Below the pieces are notes generated by a model that was not told the origin of the DNA, did not search any database, and was given only the letters and a program-made list of their open reading frames with translations. A stretch of DNA of 64,000 nt from Actinomadura barringtoniae (GTDB lineage: Bacteria > Actinomycetota > Actinomycetes > Streptosporangiales > Streptosporangiaceae), in contig NZ_JAGEOJ010000003.1 of NCBI RefSeq assembly GCF_017573505.1, forward strand, positions 186,001 through 250,000, in the 5' to 3' direction. The position numbers and the translations under genes were made by a program. The stretch's first letter is position 1; every line of letters starts with the position of its first letter. This document shows, piece after piece, positions 43,837-52,895 of this stretch.

Positions 43837-45102
43837 ATGGATCAGCCAATCTTCACCGCACTTCTCCTCATCGCCGGCTTCGGCCTGGCGATCGCGGCCC
43901 AACGGCGTTCCTGGCAACCGTCCCTGCGCGTCACGCTGGCGACGGGCCTTGCCTTCCGCGTCGTGCTGCTCGTGCTGGCGGCGACCAGCGCCTGGCAGCC
44001 GGTCGACTTCCTCGAAGGCTTCAAACCGGCCGGCGAGGCGGTTCTGCACGGCCAGGATCCGGTGCTCAGCACCGACGGCTCCTGGCACTTCCTGCCGATG
44101 GTGCCGTACTTCTACGCGCTGGGCCTGAGCGTCGGGCTGCCCTGGGTGGTCGCCGGACGGCTCTGCACGTTCATCGCGGACATGGTGCTGATCGTGCTGG
44201 TCGGCAAGCTCGCCGGTCCCGCCCGCGGGCGGATGCGCCGGTTCCAGTACGCGTGCAACCCGATCGCGCTGATGGTGTCGATCATCCACGCGCAGGTCGA
44301 GCCCGTCGCGCTGGCGTTCCTGGTGGGCGCCTATGTGGTCGCCATGCCCGCTCGCGACCGGGCCGGCGACGGCCGCGCCGCGATCATCCGCGCGGTGTCG
44401 GTCGGCGCGCTGTTCGGGCTGTCGCTGTCGGCGAAGAGCTGGCCGATCGTGCTGCTGCCCGTGGTGCTGTCGATGCTGCCCACCTGGCGGCTGCGGCTGT
44501 ACGGGCTGATCGCGGCGGGCGCGGTGCCGCTCGCCTTCCTCGCGACGCTGCCGTTGTTCGTGAAGAGCAGCTGGCAGAGCATCATCAACGTGGCCCAGTA
44601 CGTCGGCGGCGTCCGGCCGATCGTCGGTGAGTGGGGTTGGACCGCTCTATTGACGGGCGGCAACTGGGACCTGGTCCCCGCGTACTCGCGGATCGGGCAG
44701 ATCGTGCTGTACGCCTCGCTGGGCGTGGTGGCCTGGATGTGGCGGCGCGGCAACCGGCTCGACATGACGACCGCGATGCTGCTCGCCTTCATGATCGTCA
44801 CGCCCCGGATGGGCGCGCAGTACCTGCTGTGGTTCACCCCGTTCCTGGTCGCCAGGCCCACCCGCTGGTCGCAGTGGGCCATCGGCGTCTCGGCGGTCTG
44901 GGCCGGCATCGGCTACCTGGCCCTCACCCAGCTCGGCGAGACCGACTGGTGGATCGCCCACTCCTGGTGGGCCCGGGCCTCGATCCTGGTCATCCCGTTC
45001 CTCGCGCTGGCCATGCCCTGGGACCGCAGGCAGAGCTCCTCCGAGCCCAAGCCGCCGCCCGAGGCCCCGAGCACCCCCGAGCCCGCCATGACGGCCGGGT
45101 AG
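43837..45102 (+). CDS. Polytopic membrane glycosyltransferase-like protein (GT-C)
   Basis: 421 residues with about ten hydrophobic helices. Early loop residues WQPVDFLEGFKPAGEAVLHG suit the GT-C first-loop acidic site (Asp and Glu). The rest (ARGRMRRFQYACNPIALMVS, then LSLSAKSWPIVLLPVVLSML) resembles polyprenyl-phosphate-sugar-dependent transferases of the GT87/PimE kind. The tail is a Pro/Glu/Ser-rich cytoplasmic segment. It probably works with the adjacent GT2 enzyme. A strong terminator follows. Confidence 0.75.
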   Translation: MDQPIFTALLLIAGFGLAIAAQRRSWQPSLRVTLATGLAFRVVLLVLAATSAWQPVDFLEGFKPAGEAVLHGQDPVLSTDGSWHFLPMVPYFYALGLSVGLPWVVAGRLCTFIADMVLIVLVGKLAGPARGRMRRFQYACNPIALMVSIIHAQVEPVALAFLVGAYVVAMPARDRAGDGRAAIIRAVSVGALFGLSLSAKSWPIVLLPVVLSMLPTWRLRLYGLIAAGAVPLAFLATLPLFVKSSWQSIINVAQYVGGVRPIVGEWGWTALLTGGNWDLVPAYSRIGQIVLYASLGVVAWMWRRGNRLDMTTAMLLAFMIVTPRMGAQYLLWFTPFLVARPTRWSQWAIGVSAVWAGIGYLALTQLGETDWWIAHSWWARASILVIPFLALAMPWDRRQSSSEPKPPPEAPSTPEPAMTAG

Positions 45103-45124
45103 GAGGCAGAACGACACAGGACAT

Positions 45125-45167
45125 AAGAGAGAGGGCCCGGGAACCAGGTTCCCGGGCCCTCTCTCTT
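45125..45167 (+). terminator. Perfect 21-bp terminator hairpin with T-run
   Basis: AAGAGAGAGGGCCCGGGAAC plus C pairs perfectly with GGTTCCCGGGCCCTCTCTCT plus T around a single central base; TTTGTTCTTG follows. It lies 22 nt past the GT-C stop and could stop transcription from both strands of the convergent pair. Confidence 0.9.
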
Positions 45168-45194
45168 TGTTCTTGCTCTCGTTCGCCCTCATGA

Positions 45195-45232
45195 GATCGG
45201 GCCCGCAGGGAGCTACTCCCCCGGGCCCGATC
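45195..45232 (-). terminator. Second terminator hairpin, for the GT2 gene
   Basis: GATCGGGCCCG pairs with CGGGCCCGATC, with an inner GGGA/TCCC, 20 nt past the GT2 stop on the minus strand. No long T-run is seen. With the hairpin at 45125 it forms a back-to-back pair between convergent genes. Confidence 0.7.
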
Positions 45233-45252
45233 GTTGGATCATGCGGAGACCG

Positions 45253-46551
45253 CTATTCGGCGGCCTCGGACTTGGCGGCCTTGACCTCGTCGGACCCGGC
45301 CTTCACGGTCTCGGCCTTGGTCTCGGCGGCCTCCTCGGACGCCACCTTGTGCGCGGCGGCGTCGACCACGCCCGCCGCCTCCTCGGCCGGATCGGTGAGG
45401 GGCGGGTGCTGGCGGCGGCGGATGCCCAGGATGCTGACGAAGAGCGAGGCGAAGATGGCCTGGAGGCTCACGACCAGGGCGGTGGCGGCGGGGACCACGA
45501 TGCGCAGCGACTCGCGCGGGTCGAGCTCGCCGAAGCTGTTGACCCGCCAGTGCATCACCGAGGCGATCAGGCCGCCGAGGCCGGCCACGGCCAGCAGACC
45601 ACCGAGCAGCAGGCCCCGTTCGAGGCTCCACCAGTCTGTGATCTTCTGCACCCGCGAGTCGTGGGGCAGGAATCCCTCCTGCATGGCGTACACCTTGGTG
45701 AGCAGGGCGAACAGCACCGCCTGGAAGCCGATCACCAGGGCCGCGCCCGCTCCGACGAGGGTGTCGACGTCGAAGGAGATCTCGCCGATCCGCACCGGAC
45801 CGAAGGACAGCGCGATCCCCGCGACCAGTCCGAGCGTCATAAAGACGAGTCCGGGGATCAGGAACAGCCATCGGGGGCTGTAGAGCATGAGGAAGCGCAG
45901 ATGACGCCATCCGTCACGCCAGGTGTTGAGGTGCGGGGCGCGCGTCCGGCCGTCCGGCGACAGCGTGGTCGGCCGCTCGCGGATGTCGTACTTGGCGAGG
46001 GTGGCCTTCACCACCATCTCGCTGGCGAACTCCATGCCGCCGGTCTGCAGGCCGAGCCGCATGATCGACTCCTTGTTGAAGGCCCGCAGCCCGCAGTGGA
46101 AGTCGCCGATCTTGCTGCCGAAGAAGAGCCGCCCGACGAAGCTCAGCACCGGGTTGCCGAGGTAGCGGTGGAGCTTCGGCATGGCACCGGGGGCGATGCC
46201 GCCCTGGAACCGGTTGCCCATGACCAGGTCCGCGCCGTCGCGCAGGTCCTCCACGAACGGGCCGAGCGTGGTGAAGTCATAGGAGTCGTCGGCGTCTCCC
46301 ATGGCCACGTACGTGCCCCGGGCGGAACGGATCCCGCCCATCAGGGCGTTGCCGTAGCCCTTGTCGACGACCGGAACGACCCTCGCACCGGCCTCCCTGG
46401 CCAGTTGCTGACTGCCGTCGGTGCTGCCGTTGTCGGCGATGACGACCTCGCCGTCGATGCCGCTGTCCTCGAAGAAGCCGATCGTCTTGCGGACGCAGGT
46501 CTCGACTGTTTCGGCCTCGTTCAGACATGGCATCACTACGGAGAGTTCCAC
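45253..46551 (-). CDS. GT2 glycosyltransferase with membrane domain (polyprenyl-phosphate type)
   Basis: 432 residues. The GT-A domain opens ELSVVMPCLNEAETVETCV; EVVIADNGSTDGSQQLA and the metal-binding VAMGDADDSYDF (DxD) follow. Four membrane segments fill residues about 225-375, and an Ala/Glu/Lys-rich tail ends the protein. This layout fits enzymes that make polyprenyl-phosphate glucose or mannose, donor for GT-C transferases nearby (inference). The GTG start has GGAG 6 nt upstream. Confidence 0.85.
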   Translation of the reverse strand: MELSVVMPCLNEAETVETCVRKTIGFFEDSGIDGEVVIADNGSTDGSQQLAREAGARVVPVVDKGYGNALMGGIRSARGTYVAMGDADDSYDFTTLGPFVEDLRDGADLVMGNRFQGGIAPGAMPKLHRYLGNPVLSFVGRLFFGSKIGDFHCGLRAFNKESIMRLGLQTGGMEFASEMVVKATLAKYDIRERPTTLSPDGRTRAPHLNTWRDGWRHLRFLMLYSPRWLFLIPGLVFMTLGLVAGIALSFGPVRIGEISFDVDTLVGAGAALVIGFQAVLFALLTKVYAMQEGFLPHDSRVQKITDWWSLERGLLLGGLLAVAGLGGLIASVMHWRVNSFGELDPRESLRIVVPAATALVVSLQAIFASLFVSILGIRRRQHPPLTDPAEEAAGVVDAAAHKVASEEAAETKAETVKAGSDEVKAAKSEAAE

Positions 46552-46670
46552 GCGATCTCCTTCGTTACCCCTGGTGACCGTCTGCGGTATTTTGAACTAA
46601 TCTCGTCGTGTTCCGCTGGGCGGCCCGTCGTTGGTCATGGTGGTCATGATGCCTGCCAGGGACGGGTGAT

Positions 46671-48371
46671 GTGCGCCGCTCCGCGCAAGAGCGACCGTAT
46701 CGTGTTGCGCATTTGCAACCCAAAGGCCCTCTTCGCCACGGCCGCGGGCGGCAGGCTAGGACGTCAAGCATACGGGCACCGCGGCCCGGAAAGGTTGGGT
46801 CGGCGTTGACGGGTGCCATCGAGAGGTTCAAGGCCGTGGCCGCGCGGCGCCCCGACGCCGCGCAGGTTCGAACGTTCGCCCGGGACAGGTCCGCCCGCAC
46901 CTGGGCTTTGATGCGCCGTCACCCGATCTTTACTGTGATCCTCGCCATAGGCGCGCTGCTGCGGCTGATCGCGATGCTCGGCTACCCGCCGGTGATGTTC
47001 TTCAACGACAGCTTCGACTATCTGCACGTGGCGATGAAGGTGTACCCGCACCCGCTGCGGCCGGACGGGTATTCGTTCCTGCTCGTGATCCTCAAGCCGT
47101 TCCACAGCTTCGCCCTGGTCGCCGGTCTGCAGCACCTGATGGGGCTGGCCATGGGCGTGATGATCTACGCCCTGCTGCGCCGCAAGTTCAAGCTGCCCGC
47201 CTGGGGCGCCGCCCTGGCCTCGGCCCCGGTCCTGCTGGACGCCTACCAGATCCAGCTCGAGCACCTGGTCCTGTCGGACACCATGTTCACGTTCCTTGTG
47301 GTCGCGGCGGTCACCCTGCTGCTCTGGAACGATCAACTCACCTGGCGGCTGTCGGCCGCGCTCGGCCTGATCGTGGGCGTCTCCTGGCTCACCCGCTCGG
47401 TCGGTCTCCCCGTGCTGCTGGGCGTGCTCGTCTACATGGTCATCCGCCGGTTCCAGTGGCGGATGATCGCGGTGATGCTGGCCGCCTGCATGCTGCCGGT
47501 GATCGGCTACATGGGCTGGTACAAGGTCGAGCACGGCAAGTTCGCGATGACCGAGAGCAACGGGATCTTCCTGTACGCCCGGGTCTACAAGTTCGCCGAC
47601 TGCCACAAGTTCGCCGACCAGCTGCCGGTGGACGAGATGGCGCTGTGCACCGAGGTCCAGAACCGGCTGCCCAACTCCCAGGACGGCATCTGGAACGCCG
47701 CCTCCCCGCTCAACCGCTACAGCGGCAAGAAGTTCGGCGCCCAGCAGAACACCATCGCCAACCGCTTCTCCAAGCGGGCGATCATGGCGCAGCCCGGCGA
47801 CTACGCCAGGGTCGTCGCGCACGACTTCTTCCGCGTCTTCGAGTGGAACCGGTACGTCTTCCCCGACCGCGACACCTATAAGCAGTACGAGTTCGACAAG
47901 AACCCGAACCCCCTGCCCGACTGGCACATGGGCGGCGGCGCCACGGCCAAGGAAGAGGCCGACCAGTACGAGCACGGCAACGCCCAGACCAAGGTCGTCG
48001 AGCCGTTCGGCAGTGTCATCCGCGTGTACCAGGACTACATCTACATGCGCGGCACGATGGTCGGCGTGCTCCTGCTGATCGGCCTCGGCGGCATGCTGGT
48101 CATGTGGCGGCGGCTGGGCGGCAAAGCCCTGCTTCCTTGGACGCTGGCCACCGGTCTGCTGCTCGCGCCCGCCGCGACCGCCGAGTTCGACTACCGGTAC
48201 GTGCTGCCCGCCATCCCGCTGGCCGGGATCGCCGCCGGCATCGCGTTCTCCGCCGAGACCCGGACGAGGCTCGTCCGGCTGCGGCGCCGCACCCCGACCG
48301 TGCTCGCTCCCGAGGAGCAGCCGGTCGTCGTCCCGGAGGTCGAGGAGAAGGTCCCCGAGGCCGCGACCTGA
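46671..48371 (+). CDS. GT-C membrane glycosyltransferase-like protein, tandem paralogue 1
   Basis: 566 residues from GTG 46671; the first 45 residues are basic and unlike a known domain, so a TTG at 46806 or a later ATG could be the true start. About ten membrane helices are present. The first loop FFNDSFDYLHVAMKVYPHPL carries acidic residues like the GT-C catalytic Asp pair. LKPFHSFALVAGLQHLMGLA and FDYRYVLPAIPLAG are shared with the next gene. A large outer loop (about residues 280-430) is rich in charged residues. It overlaps paralogue 2 by one base (TGATG). Confidence 0.75.
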   Translation: MRRSAQERPYRVAHLQPKGPLRHGRGRQARTSSIRAPRPGKVGSALTGAIERFKAVAARRPDAAQVRTFARDRSARTWALMRRHPIFTVILAIGALLRLIAMLGYPPVMFFNDSFDYLHVAMKVYPHPLRPDGYSFLLVILKPFHSFALVAGLQHLMGLAMGVMIYALLRRKFKLPAWGAALASAPVLLDAYQIQLEHLVLSDTMFTFLVVAAVTLLLWNDQLTWRLSAALGLIVGVSWLTRSVGLPVLLGVLVYMVIRRFQWRMIAVMLAACMLPVIGYMGWYKVEHGKFAMTESNGIFLYARVYKFADCHKFADQLPVDEMALCTEVQNRLPNSQDGIWNAASPLNRYSGKKFGAQQNTIANRFSKRAIMAQPGDYARVVAHDFFRVFEWNRYVFPDRDTYKQYEFDKNPNPLPDWHMGGGATAKEEADQYEHGNAQTKVVEPFGSVIRVYQDYIYMRGTMVGVLLLIGLGGMLVMWRRLGGKALLPWTLATGLLLAPAATAEFDYRYVLPAIPLAGIAAGIAFSAETRTRLVRLRRRTPTVLAPEEQPVVVPEVEEKVPEAAT

Positions 48372-49825
48372 TGGTCTCGCTCAGCTCCGCCGCCGGCCGG
48401 CTGGGTGCGCTGGTGCGCGCCCACCGGCCGTTCGCGATCGTGCTCGCGGTCGGCGCGGTGGTGCGCGTGGTGGCGATGCTGGGCTATACGCCGGCGCTGT
48501 GGTTCAACGACAGCTATGACTACGTGCGGATCGGGCTGGATCCGTTCGCGCACCCGATCCGGCCGGTCGGGTACGGGATCTGGCTGTGGGTGCTCAAGCC
48601 GTTCCACAGCTTCGCGCTGGTGGCGGGGCTCCAGCACCTGATGGGCCTGGCGATCGGCGTGATGATCTACGCCCTGCTGCGGCGGCGGGGGCTGCCGGGG
48701 TGGGGGGCTGTACTGGCGGCGGTGCCGGTGCTGCTGGACGGCAACCAGATCCAGCTCGAGCAGGTCATCCTGTCGGACACGCTGTTCGAGTTCCTCGTGA
48801 TCACCGCGGTCGTGCTGGTGCTGTGGCGCACGCCGTCGGTGTGGATGTGCGCCGCGGCGGGGCTTTTGCTGGCGGCGGCCACGCTGACTCGGACGATCGG
48901 GCTGCCGGTGCTGCTGATCGCGCTGGGGGTGCTGGCGTTCCAGCGGGTCGGATGGCGGCGGCCGGCCGCGCTGGCGGTGGCCGGGCTACTGCCGCTGCCG
49001 CTGTACGCGGGCTGGTTCCACGCGGAGAACGGGACGTACGCGATCTCGGTGACCGACGGGATCTTCCTGTGGGGGCGGACGGCCGCGTTCGCGGACTGCG
49101 AGAAGATCAAGCCTTCGCCGGACCTGGCGGGGCTCTGCCCGGTCGGTGAGCCGGGGCATCGCAGGTCCTCGTCCACGCAGATCTGGAACACCGACGACCC
49201 CAACCCGCTCGGGTGGGCGCCCGGGCAGGTCTTCACGGCCGAGCAGAACGACCGGGCCCAGCGGTTCGCGCTGGAGGCCATCAAGACGCAGCCGCTGGAC
49301 TATGTGCAGGCCGTTTCCTACGACCTGTTCGTCCGCACCTTCTCTCCTGTGCGGGCCAAGTACCCGACGCCCTACGTGGTCGACGGCTACACCTTCCTCA
49401 AGCACCCGCAGCACCAGCCCAAGTGGAACGTCTACAAGGGCGGAACGCCGACCGAGACGATCCAGGCCTATGAGCACGGGTCGGCTCGGACGCGCACGCA
49501 CGAGCCGTTCGCCACGATGGTCCGCGGCTATCAGCAGGTCGTGGCCCTGCCGGGGACGGCGCTCGCGGTCGTGCTGCTGGTGCCGTTCGGCGTCTGGGCA
49601 CGGCAGAGGCGTCGACCGGACTCGGCCGTCGCCTTGCCCTGGCTGACCTCGACCGCGCTGCTGGTCGTGCCGCCGGTGACGACCGACTTCGACTACCGGT
49701 ACGTGGTCGTCGCGGTGCCGTTCGCCTGCCTGGCCGCCGGGCTGGCCTGCGTCAGAGGACGTGGGCGTCCGGCGCTCGACGATGACGCCGAACGAACCGC
49801 CAGGGAGCCGGCCCCGGCCTCCTGA
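48371..49825 (+). CDS. GT-C membrane glycosyltransferase-like protein, tandem paralogue 2
   Basis: 484 residues. It shares FNDSYDY in the first loop, LKPFHSFALVAGLQHLMGLA, the GNQIQLEQVILSDT segment and TDFDYRYVVVAVPF with paralogue 1, so the pair arose by duplication. Its start ATG uses the A of the previous TGA. An ArnT/PMT-like role with a polyprenyl-phosphate sugar donor is likely; the acceptor is unknown. Confidence 0.8.
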   Translation: MVSLSSAAGRLGALVRAHRPFAIVLAVGAVVRVVAMLGYTPALWFNDSYDYVRIGLDPFAHPIRPVGYGIWLWVLKPFHSFALVAGLQHLMGLAIGVMIYALLRRRGLPGWGAVLAAVPVLLDGNQIQLEQVILSDTLFEFLVITAVVLVLWRTPSVWMCAAAGLLLAAATLTRTIGLPVLLIALGVLAFQRVGWRRPAALAVAGLLPLPLYAGWFHAENGTYAISVTDGIFLWGRTAAFADCEKIKPSPDLAGLCPVGEPGHRRSSSTQIWNTDDPNPLGWAPGQVFTAEQNDRAQRFALEAIKTQPLDYVQAVSYDLFVRTFSPVRAKYPTPYVVDGYTFLKHPQHQPKWNVYKGGTPTETIQAYEHGSARTRTHEPFATMVRGYQQVVALPGTALAVVLLVPFGVWARQRRRPDSAVALPWLTSTALLVVPPVTTDFDYRYVVVAVPFACLAAGLACVRGRGRPALDDDAERTAREPAPAS

Positions 49826-49834
49826 GCCGCTCGG

Positions 49835-50164
49835 TTACCAGGCGTGCAGTCGACGGAGCCGGAAGACCAGCTCCAGATCGTCACCGCGCCGGGCCTTGGA
49901 CACCGCACCGTGCTTGCCCCAGGGGGCCGAGAACGCCTTCACGTTCTGGCTCTCGCAGTTGGGGCAGACATGATCGGTCCAGGGCGTCGTGCACCGGTGC
50001 CCGTCGTGTTCGTAGACGACCGCCTCGCCGCCATGCCCGTCGGCAGTGTGACGGACCTCGAACTGTTCTTCCCAGGTCGTGGCGCAGCACAGGCACTCGT
50101 AGACCCAGTTCTCGTGGCTCGACCATGCATCGCGCACGGCCCCCACCCCCTCGGTGACCGCCAC
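49835..50164 (-). CDS. Small zinc-ribbon-like protein, unknown function
   Basis: 109 residues with two cysteine pairs suited to one zinc: ECLCCATTWEEQFEVRH and DHVCPNCESQNVKAF. The C-terminus is Arg/Leu-rich. No family was recognised. It is convergent with the GT-C pair (9 nt between stops) and upstream of rsmI on the same strand. Confidence 0.7.
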   Translation of the reverse strand: MAVTEGVGAVRDAWSSHENWVYECLCCATTWEEQFEVRHTADGHGGEAVVYEHDGHRCTTPWTDHVCPNCESQNVKAFSAPWGKHGAVSKARRGDDLELVFRLRRLHAW

Positions 50165-50245
50165 TTGCGCTTAGGACTCCTATTTTCGTCCAACGCGCCT
50201 ATCGATGTAGGGATTCCCGGGAGTGGACCGTTCCGAACGTGGCGG

Positions 50246-51106
50246 CTACCCCTTGGCCGCCAGGACGGCGTCGTAGACCACCCTTTTGGGCACGCCGTTT
50301 TCCTTGGCCACCTCGCTCATGGCCTGTTTACGCGGGGTTCCGGACGCCTCACGGGACGCGACCTCGGCGGCCAGATCGGCGGGATCCGACAGGCCCCCGC
50401 CCTCGGGTGCGCCGCCGACCACCAGGGTGATCTCGCCCTTGACGTTCTCGTCCGCCCAGTCCGCCAGCTCGCCCAGCGTCCCGCGGACGACCTCTTCGTA
50501 GGTTTTGGTGAGCTCGCGGCAGACGGCGGCGGGCCGGTCGGTCCCGAACGCCTCGGCCATCGCCTTCAGGGTCGTTTCGAGCCGTCTCGGCGACTCGAAG
50601 AAGACCATCGTGCGGCGTTCGGCGGCGAGTTCGGTCAGGCGGCGGGCCCGTTCGCCCGGCTTGCGCGGCGCGAACCCCTCGAAGCAGAAGCGGTCGGTGG
50701 GCAGCCCGGACACGATCAGGGCGGTGGTGACGGCCGACGGGCCAGGCAGAACGGAGATCGGCACGCCCGCGGCCACCGCGGCGACGACCAGCCGGTAGCC
50801 GGGGTCGGACACGCCCGGCATCCCGGCATCGGTGATCACCAGCACGTCCCGGCCGTTCAGCAGCTCCTCGAGCAGCTCCTCGGCGCGTGCCTTCTCGTTC
50901 TGCTCGTAGTACGAGACGATCCGGCCGCCGATCTCCACGCCCAGGTCGGAGGCCAGCCGGCGCAGCCGCCTGGTGTCCTCGGCGGCGATGATCCCGACCC
51001 CGGCCAGCGCCGAACGCAGCCGCGCCGAGGCGTCCTCGGGCCGTCCGATCGGCGCCGCTCCGAGCAGCAGGGTCCCGGTCTCCTCGTGCGTCTCGTTCCC
51101 CGTCAC
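50246..51106 (-). CDS. rsmI: 16S rRNA (cytidine1402-2'-O)-methyltransferase
   Basis: 286 residues, tetrapyrrole-methylase fold. GTLLLGAAPIGRPEDASARL matches the usual 'TLYLVATPIGNLEDI' opening. AAEDTRRLRRL, ITDAGMPGVSDPGYRLV and VVFFESPRRLETTLKAM are family markers. The C-terminal helical part (TPRKQAMSEVAKENGVPKR) is also typical. GTG 51106 is chosen by homology; the frame extends upstream to 51250 through low-complexity sequence. It is divergent from PMT paralogue 2, the standard actinobacterial arrangement. Confidence 0.93.
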   Translation of the reverse strand: MTGNETHEETGTLLLGAAPIGRPEDASARLRSALAGVGIIAAEDTRRLRRLASDLGVEIGGRIVSYYEQNEKARAEELLEELLNGRDVLVITDAGMPGVSDPGYRLVVAAVAAGVPISVLPGPSAVTTALIVSGLPTDRFCFEGFAPRKPGERARRLTELAAERRTMVFFESPRRLETTLKAMAEAFGTDRPAAVCRELTKTYEEVVRGTLGELADWADENVKGEITLVVGGAPEGGGLSDPADLAAEVASREASGTPRKQAMSEVAKENGVPKRVVYDAVLAAKG

Positions 51107-51281
51107 ACCTCTATTCTCTCGTCTCCCCGGCGGGCCCGGGTCGCGCCCCACGGCAGGCCCACGGCAGGCCCGGGTCCCGGCCTGCGGTGGGGCCGGGCTC
51201 GAGCCCGCGACACTCCCCTGGTCGGCGGCCACCCTGCGGACCTGACCCAACCCGTACCTAATACGCCCGTACGATGGCGGA

Positions 51282-52895
51282 ATGGCGATGACGGATAGTG
51301 CGCCGGTGGACGCCCCCGAGGAAGAGGTGCGGCGCCGCCCGCCCTCCCTGCGCGAGTGGCTCGCCCCGCCGATCCCGGGCAGCGCCCTGTGGGGATGGCT
51401 GGGGCCGCTGCTGGTGACGGCGTTCGCCGGGTTCCTGCGGTTCGACCGGCTGTCGAGCCCGCACGCGGTGGTCTTCGACGAGACCTACTACGCCAAGGAC
51501 TCGCTGGCCATCCTGAAGTTCGGCTGGGAGCACAACACGGTCAAGGACGCCGACAAGCTCCTGCTGGCCGACCAGCACGCCAACATCTGGGCGGACGGCC
51601 CGTCGTTCGTCGCGCACCCGCCCGCCGGCAAGCTGATGATCGCGCTCGGCGAGTGGATGTTCGGGGCGACGCCGTTCGGCTGGCGCTTCATGCCCGCGCT
51701 GATCGGCACGCTGACCGTCCTCATCCTGTGCCGGGTGGGCCGCCGGATGACCGGCTCGACGCTGCTCGGCTGCGCCGCCGGGCTGCTGCTGGCGGTGGAC
51801 GGGCTGGCGTTCGTGACCAGCCGCGCCGCGCTGCTGGACGTCTTCGTCATGTTCTGGGTCCTGGCCGGGTTCGCCTGCCTGGTCGTCGACCGCGACAAGT
51901 CGCGGCGCCGCCTCGCCGAGGCCGCCGAAGCAGGTCACCGGTCGATCTTCGGGCCGTTCGTCATGCACTGGTGGCGGATCCCGGCCGGCGTGTGCCTGGG
52001 CATGTCCCTGGCCACCAAGTGGACCGGCATCTACTACATCTTCGCCTTCGGGCTCATGGTCGTGCTGTGGGACTTCGGCGCCCGCCGCGCCGCCCGGGTC
52101 CAGCGGCCGTTCTCCGGGGCGCTCCTGCTGGAGGCCGGGCCCGCGTTCGTGCAGTTGGTCGTGGTGGCCGTCGTCACCTACATCGCCACCTGGTCCGGCT
52201 GGATCTTCAAGCCAGGCGGCTGGGGTCGCGGCGACGCGGCGAGCTTCCCGCTGTGGCGGCCGTTCGAGGCGATGCCGAAGCTGTGGAAGTACCACCAGGA
52301 GATGTGGAACTTCCATACCGGCCTGGACGCCAAGCACCCCTACCAGTCGTGGCCCTGGGACTGGCCCGTGCTGGCCCGCCCGGTGGCCTTCTTCTACAAC
52401 GAGCCCAAGACCGGCTGCGGCGGCGTGCGTTGCTCGCGGGAGATCCTCGGCATCGGAACGCCCGCGCTGTGGTGGGGCGCCATCGTCGCCCTGATCGTCT
52501 GCATCGGAATCTGGGCGGTCGCGCGCGACTGGCGGGCCGGGGCCATCCTGCTGGGTTTCCTGGCGGGCTGGATCCCGTGGTTCGTCCCCGCGTTCAACGA
52601 CCGGACGATGTTCATCTTCTACGCCACGCCCATGATCCCGTTCATGTGCCTGGCGATCGTGCTCGCGCTCGGCTATCTCATCGGGCCCGCGCCCGGACCG
52701 AGCCCGGCCAAGCACCTGGCCGCGCCCGCCTCCGCGACGCTCATCGGCTCGCGCCGGGTGGTCGGCGCCGCGGCGGCGGGTGCGTTCATGCTGGTGGTGC
52801 TGGTGAACTTCGCCTACTTCTATCCGATCCTGGCCGCCAAGGTGATCACCTACGACCAGTGGCACGACCGGATCTGGTTCAACTCCTGGATTTGA
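51282..52895 (+). CDS. Protein O-mannosyltransferase (PMT, GT39), paralogue 2
   Basis: 537 residues. It has VVFDETYYAKDSLAILKFGW in the first loop, HPPAGKLMIALGEWMFG, YQSWPWDWPVLARPVAFFYN and RTMFIFYATPMIPFMCLAIV, almost the same blocks as the copy at 32135. It mannosylates secreted proteins at the membrane. Its place opposite rsmI is the conserved PMT position in actinobacteria, so this is the ancestral copy (inference). The last 17 nt overlap the convergent DUF305 gene. Confidence 0.92.
   Translation: MAMTDSAPVDAPEEEVRRRPPSLREWLAPPIPGSALWGWLGPLLVTAFAGFLRFDRLSSPHAVVFDETYYAKDSLAILKFGWEHNTVKDADKLLLADQHANIWADGPSFVAHPPAGKLMIALGEWMFGATPFGWRFMPALIGTLTVLILCRVGRRMTGSTLLGCAAGLLLAVDGLAFVTSRAALLDVFVMFWVLAGFACLVVDRDKSRRRLAEAAEAGHRSIFGPFVMHWWRIPAGVCLGMSLATKWTGIYYIFAFGLMVVLWDFGARRAARVQRPFSGALLLEAGPAFVQLVVVAVVTYIATWSGWIFKPGGWGRGDAASFPLWRPFEAMPKLWKYHQEMWNFHTGLDAKHPYQSWPWDWPVLARPVAFFYNEPKTGCGGVRCSREILGIGTPALWWGAIVALIVCIGIWAVARDWRAGAILLGFLAGWIPWFVPAFNDRTMFIFYATPMIPFMCLAIVLALGYLIGPAPGPSPAKHLAAPASATLIGSRRVVGAAAAGAFMLVVLVNFAYFYPILAAKVITYDQWHDRIWFNSWI

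Noticed and set aside
41520..44630. 1036-residue plus-strand frame opposite metG
   Set aside because: metG motifs (HIGH, zinc knuckle, KFSSS) are unambiguous on the minus strand.
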